A stretch of 64,000 nt of DNA from Clytia hemisphaerica (GCA_902728285.1 CACVBU010000758.1:496001-560000), one strand, 5' to 3'; positions 44,901 through 52,394 are shown, counted from the first letter of the stretch. The notes: generated by a model not told the origin, from the sequence alone. A program made the numbers and translations.

Positions 44901-47554
44901 CGGGCATTTATTTTGTCCGTTTAATCACCCTAAAACTGAGAGTCATTTTTCGCACGTAAAGACAAAAAAGGATTAAATCGAGTTTAGGGTGGTAAATTAA
45001 ATAATAAAGTGGCACGCGCCTGACTGCACGACAACGGTCAAAAAGTTGTATTAGTTTCTTTTTTCCTTAGAATAAAAGATAGACAAGACCAGTTATACAT
45101 CAAACCGTACGCCCGCATTCCACCTTACTTGGTCGGTTTGTTTCTTGGTTATATCTTGTCCAGGAAGATCAGAATCACATTCCGAAAAACTGTATGTATC
45201 ATTTCGATTTATGATTGGCCAGGTGGCGTCGATACACCATGGCTCTATTTTGTCGCCAACACTGAGTCAAAAGGGTGTCTGATAAGCGCTATGATTTCCT
45301 TATCCTTCTACCCTAATATAGAATCGCATGGTTTTTTTGCATCTTTGCTTTGGTGGAACGATTTTCTTTCTGTATCTTTTGAAATTCAATAATAAATCTT
45401 TTTCCGAACAACTGTATTGTATCTTTGTTTTTGTTGCAGCTTATCTACACTCTTGGATGGCTGATGGCTATTGGCCTCGGATATGGCGTCGTTTATGGGC
45501 CTTACGAAGCCGCATTCAAGGACCCTTTAAAATTCTTCAGCAAAACGGAGAATGTTGTTTATGGTTCGTTCTCAGCTTTTGCATGGTCTCTGGCTGTGGC
45601 TTGGGTGATCTACGCTTGTGAAACAAATAACGCAGGTACAAGAATCTGTTTTAGAATATGTAATAGACTTACTTCCGGGAAACAAGAGGAAGAATTCATG
45701 GTGACACATGAAAAAATATAAGGCTTTGATCGCTAGCTGTGTGTCTAGTAGTTTACATTTTTACAACATCCATTATCATTATCAAGAGGCAAGGCGAACT
45801 AAAAAATGTTTTTTTAAGATTCATTTCAAAAGAAGTTCAAAGTCGTCAAGTACATCGTATCGAGCGATAAAGCCTCCCCTCCCCGATAAAGGGTCAGAGC
45901 TCTGGCTAATTCGAACTTCTTTTTATTCAAAATTTTAGTCACCATAATAATTAAAGGCCACTTTTTAAAGATAACTTTTTCTTCTTCAATCTATTTACTA
46001 TTGGAACAAATTATTTTTCCCTATTCGATTTGGAATTATAGAGAGTCAGCCTGTATACAAATTTACAAAGGGAGAGCCTTAACCCATACAGTGAATTGTA
46101 CAAAAAGTCCTCTGTTTTCACAAAGTTCTGATTTCATACCGTTGCAAAGAATAGGTAAATTGAGCCAGTTCCATAATATCTGATAAGTGTTTAAAATCAT
46201 TCTTTATAGGACTGATCAAGAACTTCTTATCCTGGAAATTTTGGATTCCATTGAGCCGGTTGACGTTCGGTGCATACTTGATGCATCCCATTGTTTTGTT
46301 ATGGTATGGCGGGATGCACGAACAAGGATACCATTTCCAAACTACCATGATTGTAAGTTTTTTGTACTCTGATCTTTATATAACCAGGCCTGGCGGAAGC
46401 GGGGAGACTGGGAAGACTCCCCACTTTTGGAGCAAATGAGACTTCCTAGAGAGTATTATCTCATTTAAGCCTTCAGTCTCCCCACTTTTACGGTTGTTCC
46501 GCCGGGCCTGAAAACCCTAGAGATAGGTCAACTCTTCCCCTTCTCCCCGAAAAATTGATGTTATTGGTACCCTCCGTCAGAGGCATATTTCAAACAGTAT
46601 TTACAATGGCCCGGAGGCCACTATAGCTTTATGATAGACTGGATGGCGCTGATAAGTGGCCCGGTGTAATTTGGCAAACTTTATTTTGGGCTTTGCTTGA
46701 GGTGGTAGCAAATCCCATGCCACTAGATCCAGTCCCTTTTACGGAGAAAAACAAACAGAAAGCTATGACCAATAGACCAATTTTTTTCAAATTTAGGAGG
46801 TATTTTCATCTATTTATCATAGTTTCATAAACTTTGTTGGGGTTTTAGAATATATTCCATTGTTTTAGTGTTTTTTAAGATTTTTGAAAACAAAAGTTAA
46901 AAAAATAAAGATGGCGAAATCCTCTTGTCTACTTCACTGGACATCAAAATCATCAGAAAGCAAAGTCCAGTCAGAAGTAGACTCTAGCCTATATTTACAA
47001 TGGCTTGATTGATGTCAACCGGTGCTTCATCATAAATTTCTGTGATAAAGTAAACCTAGTGCTCTCAGTGCAATTAGATATCAGATTACAAAAAGCTCCA
47101 TTGGTCCATCTAAGATTATACTCTGGGATCCTTCAACCCTAATGCTACAATTTGTTTAAGTTTAAGTTTACCTGGGTTCGGCTAACTTCAATTGCCTGCA
47201 AGTGTTATAATATAATTACTTCCAACACTTGAACCTCTCTTATGAGGTGTCTTTTCTAATTCGAACGTTCAGTGCTCGAATCTTTCTGTAATACGAACTA
47301 AAAGATTTGTTCACTTAACCTAGAAAGTCGCATATTTAGAATCTTTCTATAATTCGAAGAAGGTTTTTGGTCTCTTGGAGATCGAATTAGTGTCAACTGT
47401 AATTTCGAGCTCCACACCCTTTCATTACATATTGCTTTTTGTTTTCCAGGCGTTCGATTTTGTGTCAAATGTTTTCTTTTCTTACGCATGCGCGTTCATT
47501 CTGGCTGTTACCATGGAAATACCCGTTCTCAACTTGGAGAAATTGATCTTCTGA
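17732..47554 (+). CDS. nrf-6-like: Nose resistant to fluoxetine protein 6-like membrane acyltransferase, 18 exons, 802 residues
   Basis: Joined exons: 17732-17953, 19900-20101, 21684-21815, 29845-29975, 31675-31756, 32550-32643, 33000-33127, 33811-33882, 35761-35931, 36252-36348, 42191-42283, 42843-43020, 43784-43863, 44316-44477, 45071-45191, 45440-45635, 46210-46352, 47450-47554. They total 2409 nt, with matching phases at all 17 junctions, GT-AG throughout and one terminal stop. A signal peptide (residues 1-20) is followed by an extracellular NRF domain (about 150-285, cysteines in DECSAIP, VKYCSVG, YGTCMPKEC and VWCDGED). A first membrane helix lies near 286-305. The acyltransferase-3 domain covers about 375-785, with INGVRVISMWWIILGH carrying the conserved His, and KYWWTNLLYINNF. 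Nematode NRF-6 affects drug uptake and yolk transport; the acyl substrate is unknown. Introns are packed with transposons. Confidence 0.93.
18054..19155. mobile_element. 1.1-kb hairpin element in intron 1
   Basis: The ends are perfect 14-bp inverted copies of ATGATGTGTTCTGA. Long arms (about 18160-18450 against 18650-18965) pair over several hundred bases. CRE-like cores tgatgacgt recur in the arms (for example near 18361, 18751 and 18911). It has no coding capacity. Confidence 0.8.
19448..19518. mobile_element. Short MITE with CAGGCC termini, family of 46385-46510
   Basis: It runs from caggcccattggaagcggag to ttccgctgggcctg, with gagactgggaagact inside. The longer copy lies in intron 17 of the same gene. 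Confidence 0.6.
19900..20101 (+). CDS. nrf-6-like: nrf-6-like exon 2
   Basis: Acceptor attttacag; encodes VLAGVDIVPLVDTKK through DDTVFVP; donor gtgata, phase 1. Confidence 0.88.
20394..20536. mobile_element. Intact GATGGAGTTTTT-family MITE, copy 1
   Basis: About 145 bp with inverted ends (atggagtttttataa and cttgtaaaaactccat), in intron 2. Nearly identical to the copy at 21288. Confidence 0.8.
21288..21436. mobile_element. Intact GATGGAGTTTTT-family MITE, copy 2
   Basis: Same length and sequence class as the 20394 copy, about 900 bp downstream in the same intron and in the same orientation. Confidence 0.8.
21684..21815 (+). CDS. nrf-6-like: nrf-6-like exon 3
   Basis: Acceptor ctttcaaag; encodes LPKGLTIDCGVKIMKLFGV and onward to SSPVGK; donor gtgagc, phase 1. 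It holds the first NRF-domain cysteine. Confidence 0.9.
21816..23740. other. First part of intron 3, no recognised feature
   Basis: Short frames here (for example 22026-22319) have no recognisable domain or splice context. I call nothing. Confidence 0.5.
23742..24105. mobile_element. Poly-G/poly-C bounded repeat element
   Basis: It starts cccgggggggggggtactag, continues gtttgcgaggtgacgggtat, carries at least five copies of gaccctttgagaga in its interior, and ends cctaagtacccccccc and cccgggat. The ends are inverted copies. Relatives lie at 41106-41217 and 56861-57187. Confidence 0.75.
24552..26060. repeat. Diverged internal repeats, with a (GGTC)n run
   Basis: Blocks near 24552, 25055, 25275, 25700 and 25820 share words such as acaaatggt, tttgaaatttgatcaa, acagttcttgttgaaat and cagattgtgtttttct. 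A ggtcggtcggtc microsatellite lies at 24719-24737. Nothing coding is visible. Confidence 0.4.
26340..26595. repeat. Array of TTCACGCA motifs
   Basis: Roughly ten copies of ttcacgcaa / ttcacgcat occur within 255 bp, irregularly spaced and preceded by G and C runs at 26279-26335. Confidence 0.6.
26893..27216 (-). pseudogene. GIY-YIG domain fragment of a retroelement (Penelope-like?)
   Basis: The minus frame reads KQYGGSAVKFRNRFNNYKSC, MSFHSHFCQEGYNGMEDWDF, then REDFWINKLQTFEPQGLNER. The pattern of an incomplete YIG strand, then HF, then FWIxKLxTxxPxGLN is the GIY-YIG endonuclease-like tail found on animal Penelope-like and related reverse transcriptases. The GIY part and any reverse transcriptase are missing upstream, so this is a 5'-truncated relic inside intron 3 of the nrf gene. 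Confidence 0.65.
27256..27419. mobile_element. MITE with TA duplication (GTTCTATTTATACTGAGAC)
   Basis: 164 bp flanked by TA (27254-27255 and 27420-27421). The inverted ends extend about 40 bp, including two copies of a GTCTGAGACGAG-type word on each side. It lies just past the stop codon of the LamG gene. Confidence 0.85.
27447..28643 (-). CDS. Secreted PAN-like plus LamG/pentraxin-like protein, 312 residues, two exons
   Basis: Exon 1 is 28643-28358, ending in donor gtaagtt in phase 1. Exon 2 is 28099-27447, after acceptor tcttttccag. Together they make 939 nt. A leader (residues about 7-25, ICLWRLFLWLILCFIVDC) precedes a small cysteine module with CIGDE, CILMCNN and CYCGKADCG, which resembles a PAN/WSC-type disulfide domain. 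Residues about 97-300 form a concanavalin-like LamG/pentraxin fold with VGQEISFSFWLMLP, GSWNHYAVTL, ARFYINGKF and GKMTKLYIYGHLLNNAEIKS. Such proteins bind carbohydrate or matrix outside the cell; the ligand is unknown. The gene lies wholly inside intron 3 of the nrf-6-like gene, on the opposite strand. The start could be any of Met 1, 3 or 5 of MKMKMK. Confidence 0.85.
28703..29010. repeat. Two tandem 153-bp units upstream of the LamG gene
   Basis: Units start at 28703 and 28856 with aaatttcaattttg and differ at only a few positions. They sit 60-370 bp upstream of the minus-strand start at 28643, so they occupy its putative promoter region. Confidence 0.85.
29090..29460. repeat. Dispersed repeat, copy D of the 3775-4130 family
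   Basis: It carries ctcgagattggctcgttc, gaatgtgacggagcctgatt, ttttgcatgaaagtag and atacatcaatgttcttagcc in the same order as copy A, but lacks the GGACCCACCCCG head. Confidence 0.7.
29845..29975 (+). CDS. nrf-6-like: nrf-6-like exon 4
   Basis: Acceptor acgtttcag; encodes LDSWAKIPSGLLNGNTRWYG and YDECSAIPDVKYCSVG, the core of the NRF domain; donor gtttgt, phase 0. Confidence 0.93.
30584..31251. mobile_element. 668-bp element with ~30-bp inverted termini in intron 4
   Basis: The left end runs from caacgatgtaaaaataatag through ataaccaact. The right end is its inverse (agttggttat to ttacatcgttg). The interior is non-coding. Confidence 0.75.
31476..31615. repeat. Small GC-rich hairpin (TACCTTA ends)
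   Basis: ctaccttattggc at the left and gccggtaaggta at the right form inverted ends around a ggcccttatt/aataagggcc stem. Confidence 0.5.
31675..31756 (+). CDS. nrf-6-like: nrf-6-like exon 5
   Basis: Acceptor acatttttag; encodes NGVYGTCMPKECTENDVAS; donor gtaagt, phase 1. Confidence 0.92.
32090..32400. repeat. Dispersed ~300-bp repeat, copy in intron 5
   Basis: It shares tatctgatattcc, gctaaagctctaaagg, agcgggc.aatttccc, aacaagggctggg, aaaccttc.agatgttgaaa and agagctttagc with 59033-59330. Its ends show inverted gctaaagctct/agagctttagc. Confidence 0.7.
32550..32643 (+). CDS. nrf-6-like: nrf-6-like exon 6
   Basis: Acceptor ttcttcag; encodes LGGAIQFTDDEKYVWCDGED and onward to FIIT; donor gtaagt, phase 2. 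Confidence 0.92.
32661..32808. mobile_element. MITE with CAGTAGCGTAGCCA termini
   Basis: 148 bp with ~45-bp imperfect inverted ends (cagtagcgtagcca ... tggctacgctactg). hAT-like termini. It starts 18 bases after the exon 6 donor. Confidence 0.8.
33000..33127 (+). CDS. nrf-6-like: nrf-6-like exon 7 (first membrane helix)
   Basis: Acceptor atttcacag; encodes TIFCILGLLMVLGTFIEI, hydrophobic, then a polar stretch; donor gtattt, phase 1. Confidence 0.9.
33519..33756. mobile_element. MITE with ACTACACAATATATTG termini
   Basis: About 238 bp in intron 7. The right end caatatattgtgtagt is the inverse of the left. Two adjacent copies of attgttcggcaattgacaat sit inside the left end. Confidence 0.75.
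33811..33882 (+). CDS. nrf-6-like: nrf-6-like exon 8 (polar linker)
   Basis: Acceptor tgaattctag; encodes ENKVEMKNLESNDQQDESHL and PKRT; donor gtcagt, phase 1. It is the cytosolic linker before the acyltransferase domain. Confidence 0.85.
33895..34320. mobile_element. TACACG-family MITE with expanded interior
   Basis: Termini tacacttttttttataag and ttcttatgaaaaaacgtgta. A block of about 85 bp (ggccaaaatcttaagaacaa ... aatacctgttttt) is repeated three times inside. It begins 12 bases after the exon 8 donor. Confidence 0.8.
34596..35607. mobile_element. Composite element: two ~348-bp direct repeats around a 310-bp inverted-ended core
   Basis: The repeats 34596-34943 and 35258-35605 look nearly identical. 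Each starts CAATCCTGGCC and ends GGCCAGGATTG. The core between them has its own inverted ends (gctctgctgggggtctaatt against aattttagaccccccgcaga). It lies in intron 8 of the nrf gene. Confidence 0.8.
35761..35931 (+). CDS. nrf-6-like: nrf-6-like exon 9 (start of acyltransferase-3 domain)
   Basis: Acceptor ttttttatag; encodes FSLLRNTRAIISTQ, then INGVRVISMWWIILGHFLGF with the conserved His; donor gtaaga, phase 1. Confidence 0.94.
36252..36348 (+). CDS. nrf-6-like: nrf-6-like exon 10
   Basis: Acceptor tttattttag; encodes DNTLTAAGTIMKRWTSQAIL and VDTFFLL; donor gtaaag, phase 2. Confidence 0.92.
36962..36970. repeat. Left 9-bp target duplication CTCCTTGCC
   Basis: CTCCTTGCC directly abuts GGCATACTGG here. 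The same 9 bases follow CCAGTATGCC at 42133-42141. Confidence 0.92.
36971..37529. repeat. Left terminal array of the Foldback-like element (24-bp unit)
   Basis: The unit is gtgggacgctaaggtgggac plus ggta. The outer part is a variant run with gctcagg and gctcgag. The array has an open frame repeating SGTLRWDG, which is a by-product of 24 being divisible by 3 and not a gene. Confidence 0.97.
37785..38584. mobile_element. 800-bp nested element with 9-bp target duplication
   Basis: Inverted ends of about 50 bp begin GGGTTGGTCTAAAAAGCAGG. A perfect 9-bp duplication GCTCGATAG lies on each side (37776-37784 and 38585-38593). Its interior is AT-rich and non-coding. It has the duplication length of its host element but different termini. 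Confidence 0.9.
38585..38655 (+). tRNA. tRNA-like sequence (degenerate, tRNA-Gln-like), split by the 800-bp element
   Basis: With the 800-bp insertion removed, the sequence runs ggctcgatagtacattgcta, then gcgtgccggactcagaatc, then tagttcgagcc. This matches the order of a tRNA: 5' end and A-box-like region, anticodon arm ggactc.gaatc as in tRNA-Gln, then a B-box-like ttcgagcc. Stems do not pair well. It is a pseudogene or a SINE head. Confidence 0.35.
39450..39548 (-). tRNA. tRNA-like sequence, class II (Leu/Ser-like), degenerate
   Basis: The minus strand reads gctgcgtggccgagtggata, then a long variable region, then agtttgaatcc. The first block is a near-perfect A box of Leu/Ser tRNAs and the last a B box. 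The acceptor and T stems do not close, so I do not expect a functional tRNA. Confidence 0.45.
39898..40615. repeat. Minisatellite, ~31-bp unit with higher-order structure
   Basis: Units read ttagttattgcgtattttcc aaggaaa. Variant units (gatcactagaccgtattttc and cactggtccgtattttctga) recur in a fixed order, giving a higher-order period of about 120-150 bp. It lies inside the Foldback-like element. Confidence 0.95.
41106..41217. repeat. Partial poly-C bounded repeat, family of 23742-24105
   Basis: ctcaaagggtcccaaaatca, then gacatacctgtcacctcgca and aacctagtaccccccccc: the inverse of one end of the 23742 element. Confidence 0.75.
41331..41408 (-). tRNA. tRNA-like sequence with good A and B boxes, followed by a T run
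   Basis: The minus strand reads tagctcagtcggtagagca (A box and D arm, with gctc/gagc paired), atcagattcaagatcag, then gggttcgattccccc (B box and T loop), followed by a T9 run suited to Pol III termination. The anticodon loop would be TTCAAGA (CAA), but the stem has a mismatch and the acceptor stem does not pair. Likely a pseudogene or SINE head. Confidence 0.5.
41670..42132. repeat. Right terminal array of the Foldback-like element
   Basis: The same 24-bp unit as the left arm in inverse orientation (ctaccgtcccaccttagcgt), ending agtgggac-type variants and then cttctccagtatgcc. It is about 100 bp shorter than the left arm. Confidence 0.97.
42133..42141. repeat. Right 9-bp target duplication CTCCTTGCC
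   Basis: Perfect copy of 36962-36970. Confidence 0.92.
42191..42283 (+). CDS. nrf-6-like: nrf-6-like exon 11
   Basis: Acceptor ttcattttag, 58 bp after the Foldback-like element ends; encodes GLLVAYIALRRMDKDSGKI and YGMYVLHRFI; donor gtaatt, phase 2. Confidence 0.93.
42712..42803. mobile_element. ~90-bp palindromic MITE (CCCAGCTGGCACACAACGTT)
   Basis: Inverted ends of about 20 bp, flanked by TA. A second copy lies at 60456-60557. It ends 39 bases before the exon 12 acceptor, so it overlaps the likely branch-point region. Confidence 0.85.
42843..43020 (+). CDS. nrf-6-like: nrf-6-like exon 12
   Basis: Acceptor gcttatatag; encodes LTPPYMLAILFWNNIVPC and CNKYWWTNLLYINNFHPEKM, the most conserved block of the family; donor gtaaca, phase 0. 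Confidence 0.95.
43784..43863 (+). CDS. nrf-6-like: nrf-6-like exon 13
   Basis: Acceptor tatctcgtag; encodes CFGWAWYLANDMQFYLIAPA, a family hallmark; donor gtgagt, phase 2. Confidence 0.95.
44316..44477 (+). CDS. nrf-6-like: nrf-6-like exon 14
   Basis: Acceptor ctatacag; encodes LERRFANTRYRHFG, then the helix AFIVTAVCCIISVIIRIIFF; donor gtaagt, phase 2. Confidence 0.93.
45071..45191 (+). CDS. nrf-6-like: nrf-6-like exon 15
   Basis: Acceptor ttttccttag; encodes QLYIKPYARIPPYLVGLFLG and YILSRKI; donor gtatgt, phase 0. Confidence 0.95.
45440..45635 (+). CDS. nrf-6-like: nrf-6-like exon 16
   Basis: Acceptor tttgttgcag; encodes LIYTLGWLMAIGLGYGVVYG and VYGSFSAFAWSLAVAWVIYA; donor gtacaa, phase 1. 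Confidence 0.95.
46210..46352 (+). CDS. nrf-6-like: nrf-6-like exon 17
   Basis: Acceptor tctttatag; encodes GLIKNFLSWKFWIPLSRLTF and GAYLMHPIVLLWYGGMHEQG; donor gtaagt, phase 0. A broken copy lies at 53788-53896. Confidence 0.95.
46385..46510. mobile_element. MITE with CAGGCCTGGCGGAA termini
   Basis: 126 bp in intron 17. The ends caggcctggcggaa and ttccgccgggcctg are inverted, and inner words gagactgggaagact / agtctccccact also pair. Shorter relative at 19448-19518. Confidence 0.75.
47450..47554 (+). CDS. nrf-6-like: nrf-6-like exon 18 (terminal)
   Basis: Acceptor tgttttccag; encodes AFDFVSNVFFSYACAFILAV, then PVLNLEKLIF and a TGA stop, matching the usual C-terminus of the family. Confidence 0.95.
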   Translation, partial: AFDFVSNVFFSYACAFILAVTMEIPVLNLEKLIF

Positions 47555-47632
47555 GGAGATTGGGCACGAATTGTTATCATCCTCGCCGCTGTTTCCTGAT
47601 GGCATCAGATGATAATATTCAGTGTGTACGTA

Positions 47633-47638
47633 AATAAA
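47633..47638 (+). terminator. Polyadenylation signal AATAAA of the nrf-6-like gene
   Basis: First AATAAA after the stop codon, 79 bases downstream. Confidence 0.6.
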
Positions 47639-47699
47639 GCTTACGAATGAGGTTTGAATTATTCATTAATTAAGATAAACATGTTTTCTATATGATGAG

Positions 47700-47935
47700 A
47701 TTAAACTATATATTAACATAGGGCTTCGATGGTCAAAATATTAAGAACAAGTTAAGCTATTTTTAATATTTTTGCAGTTTAAAACACCCAATTTCTTAGG
47801 ATATTGCATAGAAATACTACTCACTAAATGGTGAAATTAGGAACATCTTTAGACCATTTTTAAGCTTAAAACTCAAAAAGCTAAGGAAATATAAAGACTT
47901 CAAAAGAGTATAGATGTTCTTATAAAAAAAGTGTA
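47700..47935. mobile_element. TACACG-family MITE, left end decayed
   Basis: Interior gggcttcgatggtcaaaata, ttaagaacaagttaag, and right end ttcttataaaaaaagtgta match the family. The left terminus is eroded. Confidence 0.6.
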
Positions 47936-47942
47936 TTACTAT

Positions 47943-48624
47943 TAAAGTCTATTTACGATAAGTGTGCACTCTTTTTTCATTTACCTATAACTTTACAAGG
48001 AAGTCTTTTTAATCTTTATAAATTTGGTATCGTTGGAGAGATATTTGTGAGTGGAACAATTTAGAATAAAAAAATCTATAAAAAAGTTCTAAAAATGAAG
48101 ATGAAAATGAAGAAGAAAAAAATGAAGATCTTATAGAAAGGTGCTATAACTATCATTTTCACTGAAGTGAATCCTTGATCATCGAGCGTCATTACTGTGA
48201 AAAAATTTCTCAAAAATAATCATTCAGTCAAAAGATATCAAACAAAGTTATAAGCTACGTCTGAAAACGCTGTTTTCTGCTTTTTTCTGCTGTTTTTTGG
48301 GGTCAATCACTTATTAACTTTGTATCATAACTTTATCTTGAATAAATATTTTAGTAAAATTTTTTCACAGTGATGACCTCCTAAGATCAAAGAATCTCTC
48401 CAGTGAAAATGAAAGTTACAGCACTTCTCTACAAGATCTTCATTTTTTTCTTCTTCATTTTCATCTTCGTTTTTAGAATTTCTTTAAAGACTTTTTTATT
48501 TCAAATTGTTCTACTCACAAATTGAAATATCTCTCCAACGATATCAAATTTTTAAAGATTGAAGAATTCCTTCGAAAGTTATAGGTAAAAGAAAAAAGAG
48601 TGCACACTTATCGTGAACAGACTT
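47943..48624. mobile_element. ~680-bp hairpin element, copy 1
   Basis: The two halves are inverted copies over nearly the full length (aaagtctatttacgataagt at the left, cacttatcgtgaacagactt at the right). The centre lies near gctgttttctgcttttttct. Arms share gtgtgcactctttttt, tttacctataacttt, tgaagaagaaaaaaatgaag and tgtgaaaaaatttt. A fragment lies near 44580-44625. Confidence 0.88.
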
Positions 48625-49076
48625 CAACTTTACACCTGTATTACTATTCAACTATTACACCTTTCGTGGCATCATTGGACCATTACATTACTCATCCTCG
48701 ACACGGAAAATTGTTCTTCCCAAAGAGGTTTGGACACCAGTGGTGTATTATAATCTAATTGTATATAAAAAGCCCTAAAGTAAGGCTTTTATAATAATTC
48801 GCTTATAATTTTCAGAGATTTTTATCAGAGTTTTAGATTCAAATGTACTTCATCTTATTCATATCTATTCATAACATCTTTTTGTAAATTTGTGTCTGAT
48901 TTTAATTATTGTAACTATTTGTAGATAAAATTTGATGATTTACTTATATGATTTTAAAGATTTTATATGTTTTCCATGATATTAGAAATTTTATATTTAT
49001 AAAAGTGATATCATTCTCATAGTCTGTGATAACTGAAAAAAATGGTTGGTGTAGCTTATTTATTTATACACGTTTT

Positions 49077-49429
49077 TTTTTTATTAGAACCTAGTTTATA
49101 AGAACATATAGGCTAAAATTCGTCGAAAAATTAAGAACATCTTAAGAACATGCCCATCCTTAGTTTGGAAAAAAATGACGAGAAACTACAATTTTTCCCT
49201 CTTTTTAAGCAGTTTTAACCGAATTTAGGGTTGGATCTTCAAAAGTCGAGAGTCAAATATTGTCCAAATTTTGCCAAAGTTAAGTGCTCTTTATTTTGTA
49301 TCATATTGTCGATTTAGAGTAGTGTGAAAAATTTTAGGCTGAAAATTGCTAAAAAAAAATTGCTAAAAAAAATAAGCACATCCAGGCTTAGCCAAATTTT
49401 AGGTGTTCTAATAAAAAAAAAAACGTGTA
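49077..49429. mobile_element. TACACG-family MITE
   Basis: Starts tacacgtttttttttt and ends aaaaaacgtgta; internal gaacatcttaagaacat. About 353 bp. Confidence 0.7.
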
Positions 49430-49721
49430 CCCCTCCCCACAGACCCACTAGGACCCCCCTCCTACTGGTAAGATTGGCCAAAATATCGTCCACAATGGAA
49501 AATTATACTCCAATTATAATCCCCGCTGATGATTATAAAAAGAAAAGAGTTGCTCACTGTAAAATATTGTGGCTATTTCTGCCTTCATACGTTTTTTTTC
49601 TGACTTTAAAACAATGTAATTAAGATCCCCAGCCTTGAAGAACATGGGAATATCAATCGAATTTCAGTTCGTCATTTTACCCCTTCTGTTCGAGAAGAGT
49701 GTGTTCATTTTCCTTATTCTA

Positions 49722-49996
49722 TACACGTTTTATTTTTTTTAAGAAACACACTTTTAAGAAACATGAGGCTCAGAATGCCTAAAAACTAAGAAACATCTAA
49801 GAAACATGCTGAGAATGAGAAAATAACATTTTTTAATTCGTTTTTTAAGAACCTTCCAATCCAGCCTTCCATGAGACTGATTATGTCAAAAAGTTTAGAA
49901 ACATGTAAGAAACATTTAAGGCTCAAAAGGCCGATTTCTTAAGAAACATTGAGGCTGCTTGGTAAAACTAGTTTCTTAAAAAAAAACAAACGTGTA
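49722..49996. mobile_element. TACACG-family MITE, aagaaaca subfamily
   Basis: Starts tacacgttttattttttt and ends aaaacaaacgtgta. Its interior words are ttaagaaacat rather than ttaagaacat, so it is a distinct subfamily. Confidence 0.7.
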
Positions 49997-50720
49997 CTTC
50001 CTTTTAAAAACCTCTGCATAATTGTCTTAAAATAATTGACTTTAAATTGTCTTTTCAGGAGACAAAATTGATATAAATTTTTAATATTATTACTAACACG
50101 TTAAAATACAAAGAAGGGAAGATCTTACTAGAATTAGTCATTACTGGTCATCTTGGTGCGATATACTGGTTCATAATATAGCAACGTTCACGGTTGACAT
50201 CGTACAACAACAGCATACTATCCTCTATTTGCATGGTAAAATGATGTGTTTATTGAAAACCATTGAAAGGAAAGGACTGGGGCTGATCAAAGAATCTCAA
50301 CTAGGAGCAGACAACATTCAAATAACATCCATTGAACGTCCATGACATAACTTTGATCTAACTTGGATAATTCTTTGATGAGTCTTCTATTGCCTCATAT
50401 TTTGTGTTTATAATAAATACCTTATCTTCGATGGTCCTATGTATCGAAATCAAAACTCTGTGTCATGGATTTTAACCCCACCCCCAGGATACTTATTTTT
50501 GGCACTTCTTTGGCCGCTGGGTGGACTGTTGGGGCAGTTGGTCCTTCTGTTTCACCTGCCACCACGCTACCTATATCTGCATCTTATAAAGTTCTCTAAC
50601 AATTTCATGCTTCTTGTAGACTTAGCTGTACTTTCTGCGGTTTTGGATAATAATCGGGATAATAATACCCCCTTCTCACCGACCAGGTAGGATTTTTTCG
50701 GCCAATGAGGACAAAAATTC
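49997..50720. other. Non-coding stretch
   Basis: Short frames here (for example 50439-50690) have no recognisable domain. The word ctcaccgaccaggtaggatt near 50676 is related to cacagacccggtaggattct at 29117. Confidence 0.5.
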
Positions 50721-50724
50721 AGAA

Positions 50725-51272
50725 GCAGCCAACGAGCCCTTTTCCCCGAAATATCTGTTTCCCTTTTCCAGGAGAGAGCTTTTTTTGAAAAATGGGGAAA
50801 CAGATCCGACTTTCTAGGAGAGACCTTTTCCTTAAAACTATCTGTTTCCCCGCTCCAGCTGATGACGTCATCAGAGAGAAACAGATCAATATTTCTAGGA
50901 GATGACATAATAAATTGGGAAACAGATATCTGTTTCCAAAAAAGATGATATTGCATTGGAAACAGATTGAACTTTATGGGGAAAACAGATATCAATAACA
51001 AAAAGAAAGGGAAACAGATGAAAATTTCCAGGAGAGGGGAACAGATATCCTATTTGGGAAAACAGATCAAAATTTTAATTCTGAAAATTGTGGAAACAGT
51101 TCAAATTTTCTAGGAAAGATACTTTGAGATTAAAAATTTAGGTTTTGCGGAGAAACAGATCTTCATTTCTAGGAATAAGATTTTTGAAATATTCGGCCAA
51201 CAGATCAAATTTTCCAGGAAGGCTATGTCTGGGAAACAGATATTTAAAAAAAGGTCCTCGTTGGATGCTTTC
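50725..51272. mobile_element. Hairpin-ended element filled with GGGAAACAGAT motifs
   Basis: Left end agcagccaacgagc, right end ctcgttggatgct (inverted). Roughly fifteen copies of gggaaacagatc or its inverse fill the interior at 30-60-bp spacing, many followed by a tttctaggaga word. No coding frame. Confidence 0.75.
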
Positions 51273-52394
51273 GAAAAATTGGAGGATAATTTTCCACCGG
51301 TGACAATATTTTGGCTATAAATCTAACTATGTGTCGAGTGTAAAGGTCAAAATCAGCAAAGATGAGAAAATTGCAATCTAGGGGTGTAAGATTTAGAAAA
51401 TCTTTGCTTTAAAAAGGTTTGCCTGAAAACGGTCGACCGAAATGGTTGATTTTTCGTCAAATTGACTCAAAATTTACTAAATATTTATTGCACTATAAGG
51501 GTCAGATTTCAAAGATCTAATGTTGGGCCGTACGTACGGTCGTTTTATAATCGAGTGCCCCCCCCCCCATGGGGAGCTATTAGGGTTCCTTGATTTCCTC
51601 TCTTCAATATTTCCCTATAGGATGAAATCGATTACTTTGCGCCAAACTTTGAAATTAATTGCATGGTTTCTTTCCTTTTCGAATGTTTTGATTTTGCGTT
51701 TCTATGCTTTTGTTTTCAATTATAAATGACGTAAGGTTTATACTTAGTGCGTTGTTGATTGGTTCTTTACGATATCAACAAGGCTTACGATTGGTCGAAA
51801 AATACTAGAAATCACCAGAGCGTGAAATTAGAACGGATAATTAGACTCACAAAATGAAAATCGTTCTTTCGCGTCACGAGGCCTTCATGAAAATACTGTT
51901 TTGAAGATGTTGAAAAGACAAGAAGTGGTTCAGAATAAAGTTTTTTTAAATTTCCGGATATTTGAAAATATTGGAAATATTTGTTTTCTTCTCGTTCTGT
52001 ATTATTTAACCAAAGTGTCAGAGGTAAGCGGTTAATAATGTTTTTATTTTCGTAATTTATTTTGAAATTCAACGATTCCCTCTAGGAGTTAGTTCAAGGC
52101 ATTGACGCATGTGGGATTCCCTATCTTCATAGGAAGATACCATGTGGATAATTTTGAACCTTCCTCGTCCTTTGAATGTTTATGTTTATGTTTCTTTTCT
52201 TTGTAGTTGATGTAAAGTAGTACAAATTGTACTTAGCTCAAGGCTAATCAATATCAACTTTTAATTACAAATCTATCTAAAAGGTTGATACTCAAAATCA
52301 CGTATTATTTACAAATTAACTTAAATTCAATCGATAAAAAAACCAACGCCATGGATAAAGGTGTGACAGTTTCGGCAAGGACAAGTAGTGGGCA
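51273..52394. other. Non-coding stretch
   Basis: I see no gene. A poly-C run at 51558-51566 and AT-rich sequence only. Confidence 0.5.
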
